DNA of 42,603 bases from Prochloron sp. SulCav_FS08_3_32_3330 (GTDB lineage: Bacteria; Cyanobacteriota; Cyanobacteriia; Cyanobacteriales; DYNF01): NCBI GenBank assembly GCA_020721205.1, contig DYNF01000026.1:1-42603 (forward strand), written 5' to 3'. The notes beneath the pieces are model-generated. The model was not told the DNA's origin. It did no database searches and saw only the letters and a list, made by a program, of their open reading frames with translations. Made by a program: the position numbers and the translations under genes. Shown piece after piece: positions 25,901 to 34,409 of the stretch; within the stretch, counting starts at the first letter, position 1; each line of letters opens with the position of its first letter.

Positions 25901-28900
25901 AAGATTGTCAGAGATACAGCACCCCCTGCTACCTATCCTACAACACCTGTCCCTCCTACTTCTATTTCAACGATTGCACCCGGATCCACCATCTACTATT
26001 CAATTTTACTCAACACTACTGCTATAGGACAGGGTGCTACAAATATCACTGGTACGGGTACATTTACTGATACGATCCCTGCGGGAATTACGGGTATTAG
26101 TGCTACTTGTACTGTATCCGGCAATGGTGGCTCAGGTGGGGGTTCAAATCTTTGTTGTACACCTTCTATTTCTGGTAATACGATAACTTGTAATGGTTAT
26201 AGCTTAAGAAAGGGCGGCACCAAAGGACTTGATGATCAACTCAGAATTAATGTTGTGGGGACAGTTAATTCCACTTTTGCTGGAAATTTAGTTAATACGG
26301 CAATTGTGGGTCTAAGTGCGGGTTTAGATGAAGATCCCACTAATAACATTAGTACAGTAGTAACTTATGTACCCGGGGCTGATCTAAGTATTACCAAAAA
26401 TGCTTTTAGTAATTTTACAGTAGGTACAGACTCAATTTATACTTTAACGGTTAAAAATGAAAGCCCGTCTACAGCACCTAATAACTTCAGCACCACTGGT
26501 TTAATTACAGTCAGAGATAAATTACCTACTCAATTAGATTTTGTTTCGGCGGCTGGATCAGGTTGGTTTTGTAATTATGATAATACAACTCGTGTTGTTA
26601 CTTGTACTACTACTCAAGTTTTAGCACCCCAAGCTACCAGTGTCATTAATTTAACTGTTAAACCAAATTTAGCAGGGTCTGTTACTAATGCCGCTAGTTT
26701 ACAATATGGCGGTGATCCCTTAGATGATGATGAAAATGGCTTTTATGTAGGTGGTGGAAATAGTGTTACTGATGATGTGAATGGTAACGGGATGTTTGAT
26801 ACTGGAGATGACCCTAATAGTAATGATTTTGATGCAAAAACTACCACAGTAATAGCCCCTAATGTGGACTTAAATATTACGAAAACGGCTCAAACGGCTT
26901 TTCCTTTAGGTCAACAGGCAACTTATCGCATTAATGTGGCTAATCATAATGCAGTGGGAGCTACTGCGGCGATCGCACCGATTACGGTAACGGATCAACT
27001 ACCACAGGGAGTTAATTTCGTCTATGCTTCCACTGTTACAGGAAGCCCTTGGGTTTGTACATCCACAACTAATGCACTACCTGATAATAATAACAATGGC
27101 ATTGTAGACGCAGGAGACGGGGATTTTAATCCGGGACCACCGATCACACCGATTAATGATGGTTTTGAAACTGTTAGCTGTACTCGTTATACCAATATTG
27201 CTCCTAATGAAACAGCAACTTTTGATCTCAATGTCTTAGTGACAGCTAGTGCTAATACCGCCGCACCTATTACTAATAATGTGCGTGTCACTAGCAGTAG
27301 TGATATTTGTAAAGATTTTACTAATGGTAATTGTACTGATACTGTCACTCCGGTAGACACTAATCCTGCAAATGATACGAATAGTCAACCTAATGATAAT
27401 AAAACTACTTTAAATGTTAATGTAACTCCTGCGTCTGACTTAACTATCTATAAAAAAGCGATTACTCAAACTTCTCAAATTAATCCCCCTCAATTTTTAG
27501 TAGATAATACGGGACAGTTTGAAATAACGGTAGTTAATAATGGACCTTCCACTTATACTGGTTTGATTACTTTTACCGATGCTTTAAATAATAACTTTAC
27601 TTTTTCATCAGGAAGTGGAGGTGGGTTTATTTGTGAGAATTCAGGTCAAAATGTTACCTGTGAGACTAAATCACCTATCACCTCACCCCCCACCCCCACC
27701 CCCATAACTTTAAATCCCGGTGCTTCAGCCGTTGTGAAAATTAATGTCACTGTGGCAAATACACCAACGGCGGCGATCACTGATACGGGTGCAGATCAAG
27801 CAGGAGATAATATTAGTAATCTTGCAAAGATTACCAGCCCCGTTACTACCCCTATTATTCCTAACTCTAGTAATACTGATATGAATAATGACAGTGGAAC
27901 GGAGATCGTTGATATTGAGCCATTTGTGGCTGATTTAGTCTTACAAAAAGATGATGGTGATGGAGAATATGCCCTGACCCCTTCTACTCATAATGGTGTG
28001 GGAGCTTTATTTGATGAGCCTCTTTTAACTCAAAATCGTCAGTATTTTTCCACAAGTAATACTGCACCTCCCGGAGGTGGTTCATGGAAGGGAGCTTATA
28101 CCCTAGAAGTAACCAACAAGGGACCAGCGATCGCTAAATATCCTGTAAAAATTACCGATACTTTACCCACAGGATTAACCTTTAGTAGTGCTAATGGTGT
28201 CGGTTGGACTTGTGGTGCTGTTCTTCAAGTTGTTACCTGTACATACGATATTGCTACGGATAAAAATGGTGATCTCACAATTGATAATAACGATGATTTC
28301 TTAAGATCAGGGGAAAATACAGGAGTACAAATTATTGTTAATGTAGATCATGCTCTTGTTACAGGGGATCCTGATAATGATGGTGCGATCGGACGAGTTA
28401 CCAATAGTGCTACTATCACCAGTGGAACAACAGATAGTAATAATTCTAATAATACCAATAGTGAAATTACGATTATTCGAGAAGCGGCGGATCTTTCTGT
28501 CACGAAAACAGATAGTGCTGATCCCATTTCTTTAGGTGCTTCATTTACCTATACTGTCACTATTCATAATGATACCCCCGGCTATACAGGAGATATAGTA
28601 GGACCTATTTATGCTACGGATTATTTACCCACAGGTGTGGTTTATGATGGTAGTAATACCACAGCCGGAACTACTGTGGATATTACCAGTAGTAATACAG
28701 GTACAGCTTCTTGTACTTGGCGACTGGTGACAAGTGGCGGTAATTATGTGAGTTTTGTCTGTGATGATGGAACATTTGGCGGTACTTATCCAAACTTAGC
28801 TAATCTTTCTACCAGTTCTTTTACCTTCAAAGTGAAAGTTAATGATCCCACTGTGCAGTCTATTGAGAAAAACTTAGTACGGGTGGGAGCTAGTATAGAT

Positions 28901-31348
28901 GAACCAGATAATCCGGATCAGGTAATCTGCGATCGCACGGATCCTCCTTTCATTGCTCCTTATAGTCGTATCAATGTTCCTCTTGGTAGAACTAATAATT
29001 GTTCCATTGAGCCAACAACTATTACAGGGGCGAAAAATGCTGATTTAGTGATTATTAAACAAGCAGGAGCAAATAATAATGATAATCCTCCCGCCGAAAG
29101 TTTAAATAATGAAGATCCTTTCACCTATACCTTTACTGTTAGTAATAATGGGGCTGATGATGCTCAACAGGTATTATTAAAAGATGTATTTCCTGACGGT
29201 GTAATACCAGTAGACGCTAATGCAGGAACTCCGGGTATTCAGATTACCTATACTATTAATGCGGGACATACGACAAGCACAACCCCTTATGATTCTGATT
29301 TAACCACTCCGGCTATTGAACCGACAATAGTTACCCGAACTTGTAGTTATAATGAAGGTGCTAATACCTTCTCTTGTAAGTTATATACGGTTTCTAGCAC
29401 AGAAAAAACCGGAGGAACAGGTCCAATTATTATTACCCTCAATATGAAGGTAAATACGGCTTCAGGTACTCCTAGTAATGAGGCTACTTTAGAAAGCAGT
29501 ACCAGTGATAATACTCAGAATAATAATTGTACTGCTAATAGTTTCACCAATACTGCTATTACTAATTGTGATCTGGAATTAATTCAAGTTGGTACTGTCA
29601 CCGCTACCCTAGATTTTGGAGATGCGCCTAATATCTATAAAACAACTTCAGCCAGTGGTGGTCCCAGTCATACTCCTAGCACTAATCTCTTGATGGGTAC
29701 AAATGCCACTGACACTGAAAGTGATGCTCCTGCTACTTTAGATGGTACAGGAGATGATACCACAGGCACAGATGATGAAGATGGGGTTACTTTTGGTCCT
29801 TTAGTGGCAACAGTAAACGCTTATAGTGTTAAAGTGAAAGTAACTAATACCACAGGTAGTAATGCTTATTTAGCAGGTTGGATTGACTTTAATCAAAATA
29901 GTACATTTGAAGCCGGAGAAGGGGTTGTTTATGACTTTGATCCGAGTACAGCAGGAATACAACCTATTCCCACAGGTACAAATGGTAGTAATATCACTTT
30001 AAACTGGACTGGTTTATCAGGAATTACCACAGGTAATACTTATGCTCGTTTTCGCATCAGTGATCAGACTTTAGCGACCACTGACTTTGAAGGTGCTAAA
30101 GGTATTGGGGAAGTGGAAGATTATCCTTTAACAATTATTCCAGTTGGTGCTTATAAATCAGTTCAATTAACCACTGATGCTAATAGCAATAATCAAATTG
30201 ATCCGGGTGATAAAGTCACATGGACGATCAAGTACATTAATACAGGTACAGTAGACATTTCTGATTTTAATGTCAGTGATACGATTGATACTGCTGAGTT
30301 AACTTATGTTACTGGTACTTTAGCTATTGCTACTAATACGGCTCAAAGTGTTCCGGCGGGTAATGTACCTACAGTTAATACTAATTATGACGGTACTAAT
30401 ACTCATCCTAACTTCTTTGATAGTCCAGTTTTGTTTAAAGCAGGAGGTTTAATTACCATTACTTTCCAAACTGAAGTTAAAGCAGGTGTCTCAGTCACAA
30501 AATATAACCAAGCCACAGGCACAGATCCAGCTTCAACTAAAACCGATAATGTGGACAATACTACTACAGGTTTACCCGCAGGTGTAAGTGTTACTATGGG
30601 TAGTATTGCTCAAACTCAAACGGCGGCGATCGAGCCTACTACTATTACCCTTGGTGCAGAAAAACCGAATATTATCCTCTTAAAAAGGATTACGGGAGTT
30701 TATCGCCAAAATACACCTGTTGTAACTAATCAACTTCAACCTTTTTCTCTCTTTCATGAAAATGGTGCTGATCCTAACGATGATCCGGCTGAGTGGAAGA
30801 ATAATAAGTTTCCAGCGTTTAATGCTGATGGTATTTATTTAGGAGATACTCCCACTAATCCTGAAAATAATGCTTATTTACGAGGTGCGATCGATGGCGG
30901 TTTAGTGGAATCCGATGATGAGATTGAATTTACTATTTATTTCGTCAATAAAGGTGGTGCTAATGCTACTAATGTAACTTTATGTGATCTTGTACCCGCT
31001 AATCTTGATTTTGTAGCTAATGCTTATGGATCGGGTAAAGGGATCGCAGTCTCCTTTGATGCTACTAAATTAAATCTTGAGCCTAATCTTTTCTATTCTA
31101 ATGCTAATGGTGATGATGAAGGTACTTTCTTTGCACCCGGAGTAGATACCACTGCTACTACTCCTAAATGTCCTTTTGATAATGATGGTTCAGCACCTCC
31201 GCCTTTAGGTGCTGATGATTTAGCTGATAATACTGATGGTGTAGTAGCGGTAGATTTAGGTACAGTGCCTTATGCTATCCCTTGGAATGATCCGAACCCG
31301 AAATATGATTCTTATGGGTTTATCCGTTTTAGAGCGAAAGTTAAATAG
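22934..31348 (+). CDS. Giant secreted DUF11/GEVED repeat surface protein
   Basis: A 2804-residue predicted cell-surface or secreted protein. A ~100-residue Lys/Arg-rich N-terminal extension precedes a signal-peptide-like hydrophobic segment (~104-125, FILTLQFTG) ending at PQPAHAA (about 133). After a ~350-residue unique region come about ten DUF11-type Ig-like repeats, starting near 485, 635, 790, 982, 1150, 1310, 1502, 1666, 1853 and 2037. Each opens with a DLxIxK-type strand. Most carry a Trp-x-Cys...Val-x-Cys pair that may form a disulfide. A GEVED domain lies at ~2226-2395 (LDFGDAPNIY, GWIDFNQN, GEVEDYPL), and two more repeats follow. Asp-rich EF-hand-like loops are at ~1264-1290, 1384 and 1776. 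No PEP-CTERM or sortase tail is seen. Probable adhesin or envelope layer protein; inferred. Confidence 0.85.
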   Translation: MNQKKSTQTLKSILQTLTSVFLNWLNLFWQIIRGFVLFIKKKITKFKRQLRQTKVNNHKINTPFSLQERGQFGNIKKQRPTLYQYLKLFTPKFRFKSWKWKRFILSMTMTFILTLQFTGINWWQLPQPAHAAASLSIEPLTWDFVGLDSNKPDAPDNQGPKDYMVGSRVCNMGDEPVRDVTVQYHNDGVDNGYTYINIATDTLYLDYLPPNLNTIPGTIATIPGGYTFETGGIPNATKYEINYTPTNCADFYINFDVDRNTDAWHTTQKYYMEATAKSSAGALVGPVRTPQPRQIYIEQLISQARNEVRSFGCSVAGGAFQQYTVNVAVGDVMICTAVGHTSTAYPQLSFTANFPNVIFQILDVNTSYSNPIGGKNSAVYADGCGWVQDPTSPDYHRSPTNCAGAGWPGQYTDNSGGEGTGLDVVTNYTVKVLSKPTGSTVEVSNIVLDFSGGSFHYNSDYGTDFCGTTDNTNCIIINFEEENSDLSIIKSHDGNFILGANQYTMTITDDNNSVPAKDIKFYDTLPVGYTFNTADLIANDGVGQDGTKWYCTITDPSAFGGQDRSVVCNYTNGTFLTKTDDFFDHTDPQTLIFNVIVASPPASTNSTNTACVKASNDLNTANNCDPDPTTLIFGPNIELTKDDSSTGSIEPRTAKTNETFVAGGTQTYRFQVAKTTDAYNVNGPLTLVDTLPTGVTYVSNNGNDGWSCSANGQIVTCTRATGLTGLTTDTTSKTTFAMTVAVSLNAVDMDSGTAGVQVINTATVTSGSLDVNPNDNTDTQKNTVTIPAPDLTIDKTDNSLPFIFNNTTPVNSVYIFTIANKSTAGTITTTGPLVFQDILPSHLNLVSAGNAPGSTGWTCTPSGATTAPTPPTAIPLAAPTYNDPVGSVGVTVNCTNPNPLPPGASTQIRLVINPNFNPPGNGANYNIGNRATVTTQGETNFDFGDDPANGSGDTNNICKARNPVITTANCDEEITNIIDSANSIDVASTKIVRDTAPPATYPTTPVPPTSISTIAPGSTIYYSILLNTTAIGQGATNITGTGTFTDTIPAGITGISATCTVSGNGGSGGGSNLCCTPSISGNTITCNGYSLRKGGTKGLDDQLRINVVGTVNSTFAGNLVNTAIVGLSAGLDEDPTNNISTVVTYVPGADLSITKNAFSNFTVGTDSIYTLTVKNESPSTAPNNFSTTGLITVRDKLPTQLDFVSAAGSGWFCNYDNTTRVVTCTTTQVLAPQATSVINLTVKPNLAGSVTNAASLQYGGDPLDDDENGFYVGGGNSVTDDVNGNGMFDTGDDPNSNDFDAKTTTVIAPNVDLNITKTAQTAFPLGQQATYRINVANHNAVGATAAIAPITVTDQLPQGVNFVYASTVTGSPWVCTSTTNALPDNNNNGIVDAGDGDFNPGPPITPINDGFETVSCTRYTNIAPNETATFDLNVLVTASANTAAPITNNVRVTSSSDICKDFTNGNCTDTVTPVDTNPANDTNSQPNDNKTTLNVNVTPASDLTIYKKAITQTSQINPPQFLVDNTGQFEITVVNNGPSTYTGLITFTDALNNNFTFSSGSGGGFICENSGQNVTCETKSPITSPPTPTPITLNPGASAVVKINVTVANTPTAAITDTGADQAGDNISNLAKITSPVTTPIIPNSSNTDMNNDSGTEIVDIEPFVADLVLQKDDGDGEYALTPSTHNGVGALFDEPLLTQNRQYFSTSNTAPPGGGSWKGAYTLEVTNKGPAIAKYPVKITDTLPTGLTFSSANGVGWTCGAVLQVVTCTYDIATDKNGDLTIDNNDDFLRSGENTGVQIIVNVDHALVTGDPDNDGAIGRVTNSATITSGTTDSNNSNNTNSEITIIREAADLSVTKTDSADPISLGASFTYTVTIHNDTPGYTGDIVGPIYATDYLPTGVVYDGSNTTAGTTVDITSSNTGTASCTWRLVTSGGNYVSFVCDDGTFGGTYPNLANLSTSSFTFKVKVNDPTVQSIEKNLVRVGASIDEPDNPDQVICDRTDPPFIAPYSRINVPLGRTNNCSIEPTTITGAKNADLVIIKQAGANNNDNPPAESLNNEDPFTYTFTVSNNGADDAQQVLLKDVFPDGVIPVDANAGTPGIQITYTINAGHTTSTTPYDSDLTTPAIEPTIVTRTCSYNEGANTFSCKLYTVSSTEKTGGTGPIIITLNMKVNTASGTPSNEATLESSTSDNTQNNNCTANSFTNTAITNCDLELIQVGTVTATLDFGDAPNIYKTTSASGGPSHTPSTNLLMGTNATDTESDAPATLDGTGDDTTGTDDEDGVTFGPLVATVNAYSVKVKVTNTTGSNAYLAGWIDFNQNSTFEAGEGVVYDFDPSTAGIQPIPTGTNGSNITLNWTGLSGITTGNTYARFRISDQTLATTDFEGAKGIGEVEDYPLTIIPVGAYKSVQLTTDANSNNQIDPGDKVTWTIKYINTGTVDISDFNVSDTIDTAELTYVTGTLAIATNTAQSVPAGNVPTVNTNYDGTNTHPNFFDSPVLFKAGGLITITFQTEVKAGVSVTKYNQATGTDPASTKTDNVDNTTTGLPAGVSVTMGSIAQTQTAAIEPTTITLGAEKPNIILLKRITGVYRQNTPVVTNQLQPFSLFHENGADPNDDPAEWKNNKFPAFNADGIYLGDTPTNPENNAYLRGAIDGGLVESDDEIEFTIYFVNKGGANATNVTLCDLVPANLDFVANAYGSGKGIAVSFDATKLNLEPNLFYSNANGDDEGTFFAPGVDTTATTPKCPFDNDGSAPPPLGADDLADNTDGVVAVDLGTVPYAIPWNDPNPKYDSYGFIRFRAKVK

Positions 31349-31366
31349 GATTTGCGAAAAAGAACC

Positions 31367-31407
31367 GAAAAAGCTTGTTTTCTTTCCAGAAGAAGACAAG
31401 CTTTTTC
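31367..31407. terminator. Hairpin after the DUF11 gene
   Basis: Perfect 11-base arms GAAAAAGCTTG (31367-31377) and CAAGCTTTTTC (31397-31407), 19 bases past the stop codon. There is no separate T-run, but the distal arm is itself T-rich. Plausible terminator. Confidence 0.6.
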
Positions 31408-31454
31408 AACAAAGTGTTAGAATAGGAAATATCTCAACAAAATTTAATCAAATT

Positions 31455-32528
31455 ATGAAAAAAATACCTTTTCTTTTCTTTATTTTCAGTTGTTTAATTA
31501 TAGGTTTAATCAGTTGTAAAGATCAAACTGAAACCCTATCTCAAGATAATTCTACTACTCAAACTGAACCCACGGAAACAGTAAATTCTGTTTCAGAAAA
31601 ACCTGATAATAATACTACTAATAATGCCCCTTCTTCTTCTAAAAAATCACCAAAATCTACCCGTTCTAAAAATGATAATCCTCCCCCTAAAGGGAATAAT
31701 TGGACTACTATTACTAATGATCAATGGACTGTTACTATTGGTAATACTGAATCTTGGGATGGCGTAAATGGCACGGGAGATTTAACTTATTATGGTTGTG
31801 ATGATCAAGATAATTGTTTAGGTTTAACTGGAGGGAAAATTACCTGTCGAGATGGAATTTGTACTACTGCTTGGCGGAATGGAAATTATATTTATATTAT
31901 TGAAGAACCGATTACAGAAGATGATTCTAATTCTACGACTTTAATTGTGAAGGAAAATGATAAAGTTATTTTAAATGAAGAAGGTTTTTATCTAATAGAT
32001 TCTAATAGTAATCTTGAGTCTGATCAATCTAAATCGGATAATAAAAAGTCTTCTCCTAAAATTTTAAATAATCAAGAGTTAGAAGCGATAGAAGTTTTAT
32101 TTTCAGCAGATGAAACTATTATTCCTCAACAATCTTTTAATGTTAATTTGGAAGGTTGGGAAAATTGTATTTTTACCAGTGTGGATAATTTTACTGAAGA
32201 TGTGACAAAATTTGATTTTTATTTAATTCAAAATAATGAAATAATTTATACTTTTCCTTTACAAGAAGATGTTACTTATTGGGGAGGAAATAGTGTTAAC
32301 GCTGTATCCTTTCAAGATGTAGATGGGGATGAGGATCAAGATATTATTGTGATTGCTTCTTATGTTACCGGAGTAGGGCGATCGGCGGCTGAACCTTTCC
32401 CCGTAACAACGGTTTATTTTAATGAGGAAAATGAGTTTTTGATGAACGATGATCTTAATTTAAAATTAGCTGAAGCACAACCTTCAACTATAGGAGAAGT
32501 TAACAAAATTTTAAAAGATTATTTTTAG
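31455..32528 (+). CDS. Predicted lipoprotein of unknown function
   Basis: A 357-residue lipoprotein. It has a basic start and hydrophobic core, with a lipobox ending at Cys21 (GLISC), followed by a Ser/Thr/Asn/Lys-rich linker. The first domain has VTIGNTESWDGVNGTGDLTY and two closely spaced Cys pairs (YGCDDQDNC and TCRDGICTT). The second domain, after a low-complexity stretch, contains an Asp-rich loop DVDGDEDQD that may bind calcium. The frame is open upstream and overlaps the end of the DUF11 gene, but the ATG at 31455 gives a perfect lipoprotein signal. It may work with the surface protein, judging only from neighbourhood. Confidence 0.75.
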   Translation: MKKIPFLFFIFSCLIIGLISCKDQTETLSQDNSTTQTEPTETVNSVSEKPDNNTTNNAPSSSKKSPKSTRSKNDNPPPKGNNWTTITNDQWTVTIGNTESWDGVNGTGDLTYYGCDDQDNCLGLTGGKITCRDGICTTAWRNGNYIYIIEEPITEDDSNSTTLIVKENDKVILNEEGFYLIDSNSNLESDQSKSDNKKSSPKILNNQELEAIEVLFSADETIIPQQSFNVNLEGWENCIFTSVDNFTEDVTKFDFYLIQNNEIIYTFPLQEDVTYWGGNSVNAVSFQDVDGDEDQDIIVIASYVTGVGRSAAEPFPVTTVYFNEENEFLMNDDLNLKLAEAQPSTIGEVNKILKDYF

Positions 32529-32647
32529 CTATACCCTGATCCACTTTGAAAAATTTTTAATTGATGGAGATGTTTCTTAAATGCCTATTTTAAGTTAAAA
32601 TTTTTAACAGGCATTTTTGCCTATTTTATTTAATATTAAAAAAAACT

Positions 32648-33223
32648 ATGGCATATTTTTGGTTTAAAGCATTTCATCTGATTGGTGTAGTCGTTTGGTT
32701 TGCAGGATTATTTTATCTTGTGCGTTTATTTGTTTATCATGCAGAAGCGTCTCAAGAACCTGAACCCGCTCAAACTATTCTTAAAAATCAATATCAAATT
32801 ATGGAGAAACGTCTCTATAATATTATTACAACTCCGGGCATGATTCTCACGGTAGCAATGGCGATCGGGTTATTAACAAAAGAACCTGATGTGTTAAAAC
32901 AACCTTGGATTCATCTTAAATTAGGGGCAGTGTTACTATTATTAATTTATCATTTTTTCTGCGCTCGAATTATCAAAAAATTAGAGAAAAATGAATGTAA
33001 TTTAACTGGACAACAATTCCGAGCATTAAATGAGGCTCCGACTATTTTATTAGTTATAATTGTATTATTAGCTATCTTTAAAAATTCCCTTCCTTTAGAT
33101 GCGACTACATGGTTAATAGCGGCTTTAGTTTTATTAATGGTAGTAACAATTCAATTATATGCTAAAAAACGCAGAAAAGATAAGGAAAAAGAACTTTTAG
33201 AACAGGAATTAATCGCTAAATAA
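32648..33223 (+). CDS. hemJ: Protoporphyrinogen IX oxidase HemJ
   Basis: A 191-residue integral membrane protein of the HemJ (UPF0093/CopD-like) family, which oxidises protoporphyrinogen IX to protoporphyrin IX in most cyanobacteria, serving heme and chlorophyll. The N-terminal AFHLIGVVVWFAGLFYLVRL carries the conserved His and Trp. YNIITTPGMILTVAMAIG and PWIHLKLGAVLLLLIYHF are also characteristic. Four to five membrane spans are visible, with a Lys-rich cytoplasmic tail. A small ACAGGCA/TGCCT hairpin (about 32609-32626) sits in its 5' region. It is convergent with menG. Confidence 0.9.
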   Translation: MAYFWFKAFHLIGVVVWFAGLFYLVRLFVYHAEASQEPEPAQTILKNQYQIMEKRLYNIITTPGMILTVAMAIGLLTKEPDVLKQPWIHLKLGAVLLLLIYHFFCARIIKKLEKNECNLTGQQFRALNEAPTILLVIIVLLAIFKNSLPLDATTWLIAALVLLMVVTIQLYAKKRRKDKEKELLEQELIAK

Positions 33224-33243
33224 TAGAGACTATTATTCAGGCA

Positions 33244-33325
33244 TTGCTGAATAGAGGTATGATTTAAAAATAATTCTTTGCGCCTTTGCGCCTTTGCGAG
33301 ATTTTATCATACCTTAATTATGCAA
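33244..33325. mobile_element. Small MITE-like element between convergent genes
   Basis: An 82-base segment with imperfect 20-base terminal inverted repeats (TTGCTGAATAGAGGTATGAT at 33244-33263 against the complement of 33306-33325; 16 of 20 match). The centre has repeated CTTTGCGC units. It has no coding capacity and fits a miniature inverted-repeat element. The parent element is not in the window. Confidence 0.5.
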
Positions 33326-33343
33326 CACCTTATTTACCGTTTC

Positions 33344-33409
33344 AAAAGTCGGGGATTTTTTATGTACAGAAAAGATAACACTTAGATCTTCGCAAAAACC
33401 CCGACTTTT
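33344..33409. repeat. AAAAGTCGGGGATTTT inverted repeat, copy 2
   Basis: Arms AAAAGTCGGGG (33344-33354) and CCCCGACTTTT (33399-33409) share their sequence with the copy at 13222-13287, but the spacer between the arms differs. Here it lies between the convergent hemJ and menG genes, a position suited to a bidirectional terminator. Confidence 0.8.
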
Positions 33410-33428
33410 ATTGTCCTAGTAATCACAG

Positions 33429-34133
33429 TCATTTTTCTACTACTAAAACTCCCATCATTCCCCCGGTAATCGGATAATGAATCGCTTTACTAAAACCTGC
33501 ATTATAAGCCATTTTTACCTGTTCTTCTCCCGTCGGAAAACGCTCAATACTCGGATGTAGATAAGCATATTCCTCTGTTAAATTAAATTTTTTCGCCATT
33601 GGTACAACTACACGATCAAAATACCATTGTTGAAAAGCTTGTAAATAAATCTCTTTGGGGCGATGAAAGTCTAAAATTGCCCCTTTTGCCCCTTTTTTTA
33701 AAACGCGCTGAATTTCTTTTAAACTTTGGGCTATATCCGTGACATTTCTTAAGCCGTAACCCATCGTCGCACAATCAAAATAATTACTCTCAAAAGGTAA
33801 ATTTAATACATCTCCTTCCACCCATTTCAGAGGTAATTTCGGATTATTTAAGGTTGCTTTTTCCTTAGCGATCGCCAGTTGACTAGGGGCAAAATCAATC
33901 CCGATCGCCTCTCCTGTTGGGGCTACCCGTTTCGCTAAAAGAGTAGTTAAATCCCCACTACCACAACAGAGATCCAAAGCCCGATCGCCCACCGAAGCCT
34001 CACACCACTTAACAGTCATTTGCTTCCAAATGTGATGTTGCCCTAAACTGATCCACTGATTAAGCTGATCATACATCGGAGCGATATTATTAAATATTGT
34101 TTTTATTTCTGCGGAAGTGGGATTGCTAGTCAT
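33429..34133 (-). CDS. menG: Demethylphylloquinone/demethylmenaquinone methyltransferase
   Basis: A 234-residue SAM-dependent C-methyltransferase of the UbiE/MenG family. In cyanobacteria it performs the last methylation of phylloquinone (vitamin K1), the electron carrier of photosystem I. It has IFNNIAPMYDQLNQWISLG, the SAM motif DLCCGSGDLTT (54-64), GYGLRNVTDIAQ, LKEIQRVLKKGAKGAILDFH and GGMMGVLV, all characteristic of the family. ATG start at 34133. It is divergent from menF across 276 bases, which places two phylloquinone genes around one regulatory region. A plastoquinone role is less likely given that neighbour. Confidence 0.93.
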   Translation of the reverse strand: MTSNPTSAEIKTIFNNIAPMYDQLNQWISLGQHHIWKQMTVKWCEASVGDRALDLCCGSGDLTTLLAKRVAPTGEAIGIDFAPSQLAIAKEKATLNNPKLPLKWVEGDVLNLPFESNYFDCATMGYGLRNVTDIAQSLKEIQRVLKKGAKGAILDFHRPKEIYLQAFQQWYFDRVVVPMAKKFNLTEEYAYLHPSIERFPTGEEQVKMAYNAGFSKAIHYPITGGMMGVLVVEK

Positions 34134-34409
34134 AAATTGTGATTTATCGAAAATTAATGTAACATTTTACCTTATTCAAGGGACATTTTCGGTAAAAATA
34201 TCACCTATTGTAAATAAATGTTAAAAATACTTGATTTATGCAAAAAAATCTGTTAATGCAATTAGAAAACCTCAAAGTTGCCCAAGGAAAAAAAAAGTCC
34301 TAACTGTAATTTTCACAGCAATAAGTATTTATTTTATTTTATTTATCCTTTACAATAAATAACAGAAATTTTAGCACAATTAATATTAAAAAAAAAATTA
34401 TATAATCAA

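Noticed and set aside
24697-28535. Several frames of 60-93 residues within the DUF11 gene on both strands
   Set aside because: They are shadows of the long repetitive gene, with no own start signals or recognisable domains.
31272-31454. Extended N-terminus of the lipoprotein overlapping the DUF11 gene
   Set aside because: The ATG at 31455 gives a textbook lipoprotein signal; the upstream extension would bury it.
34238-34303. 21-residue open frame between menG and menF
   Set aside because: No ribosome-binding site, AT-rich, ends in poly-Lys; more likely a chance frame in the divergent promoter region.
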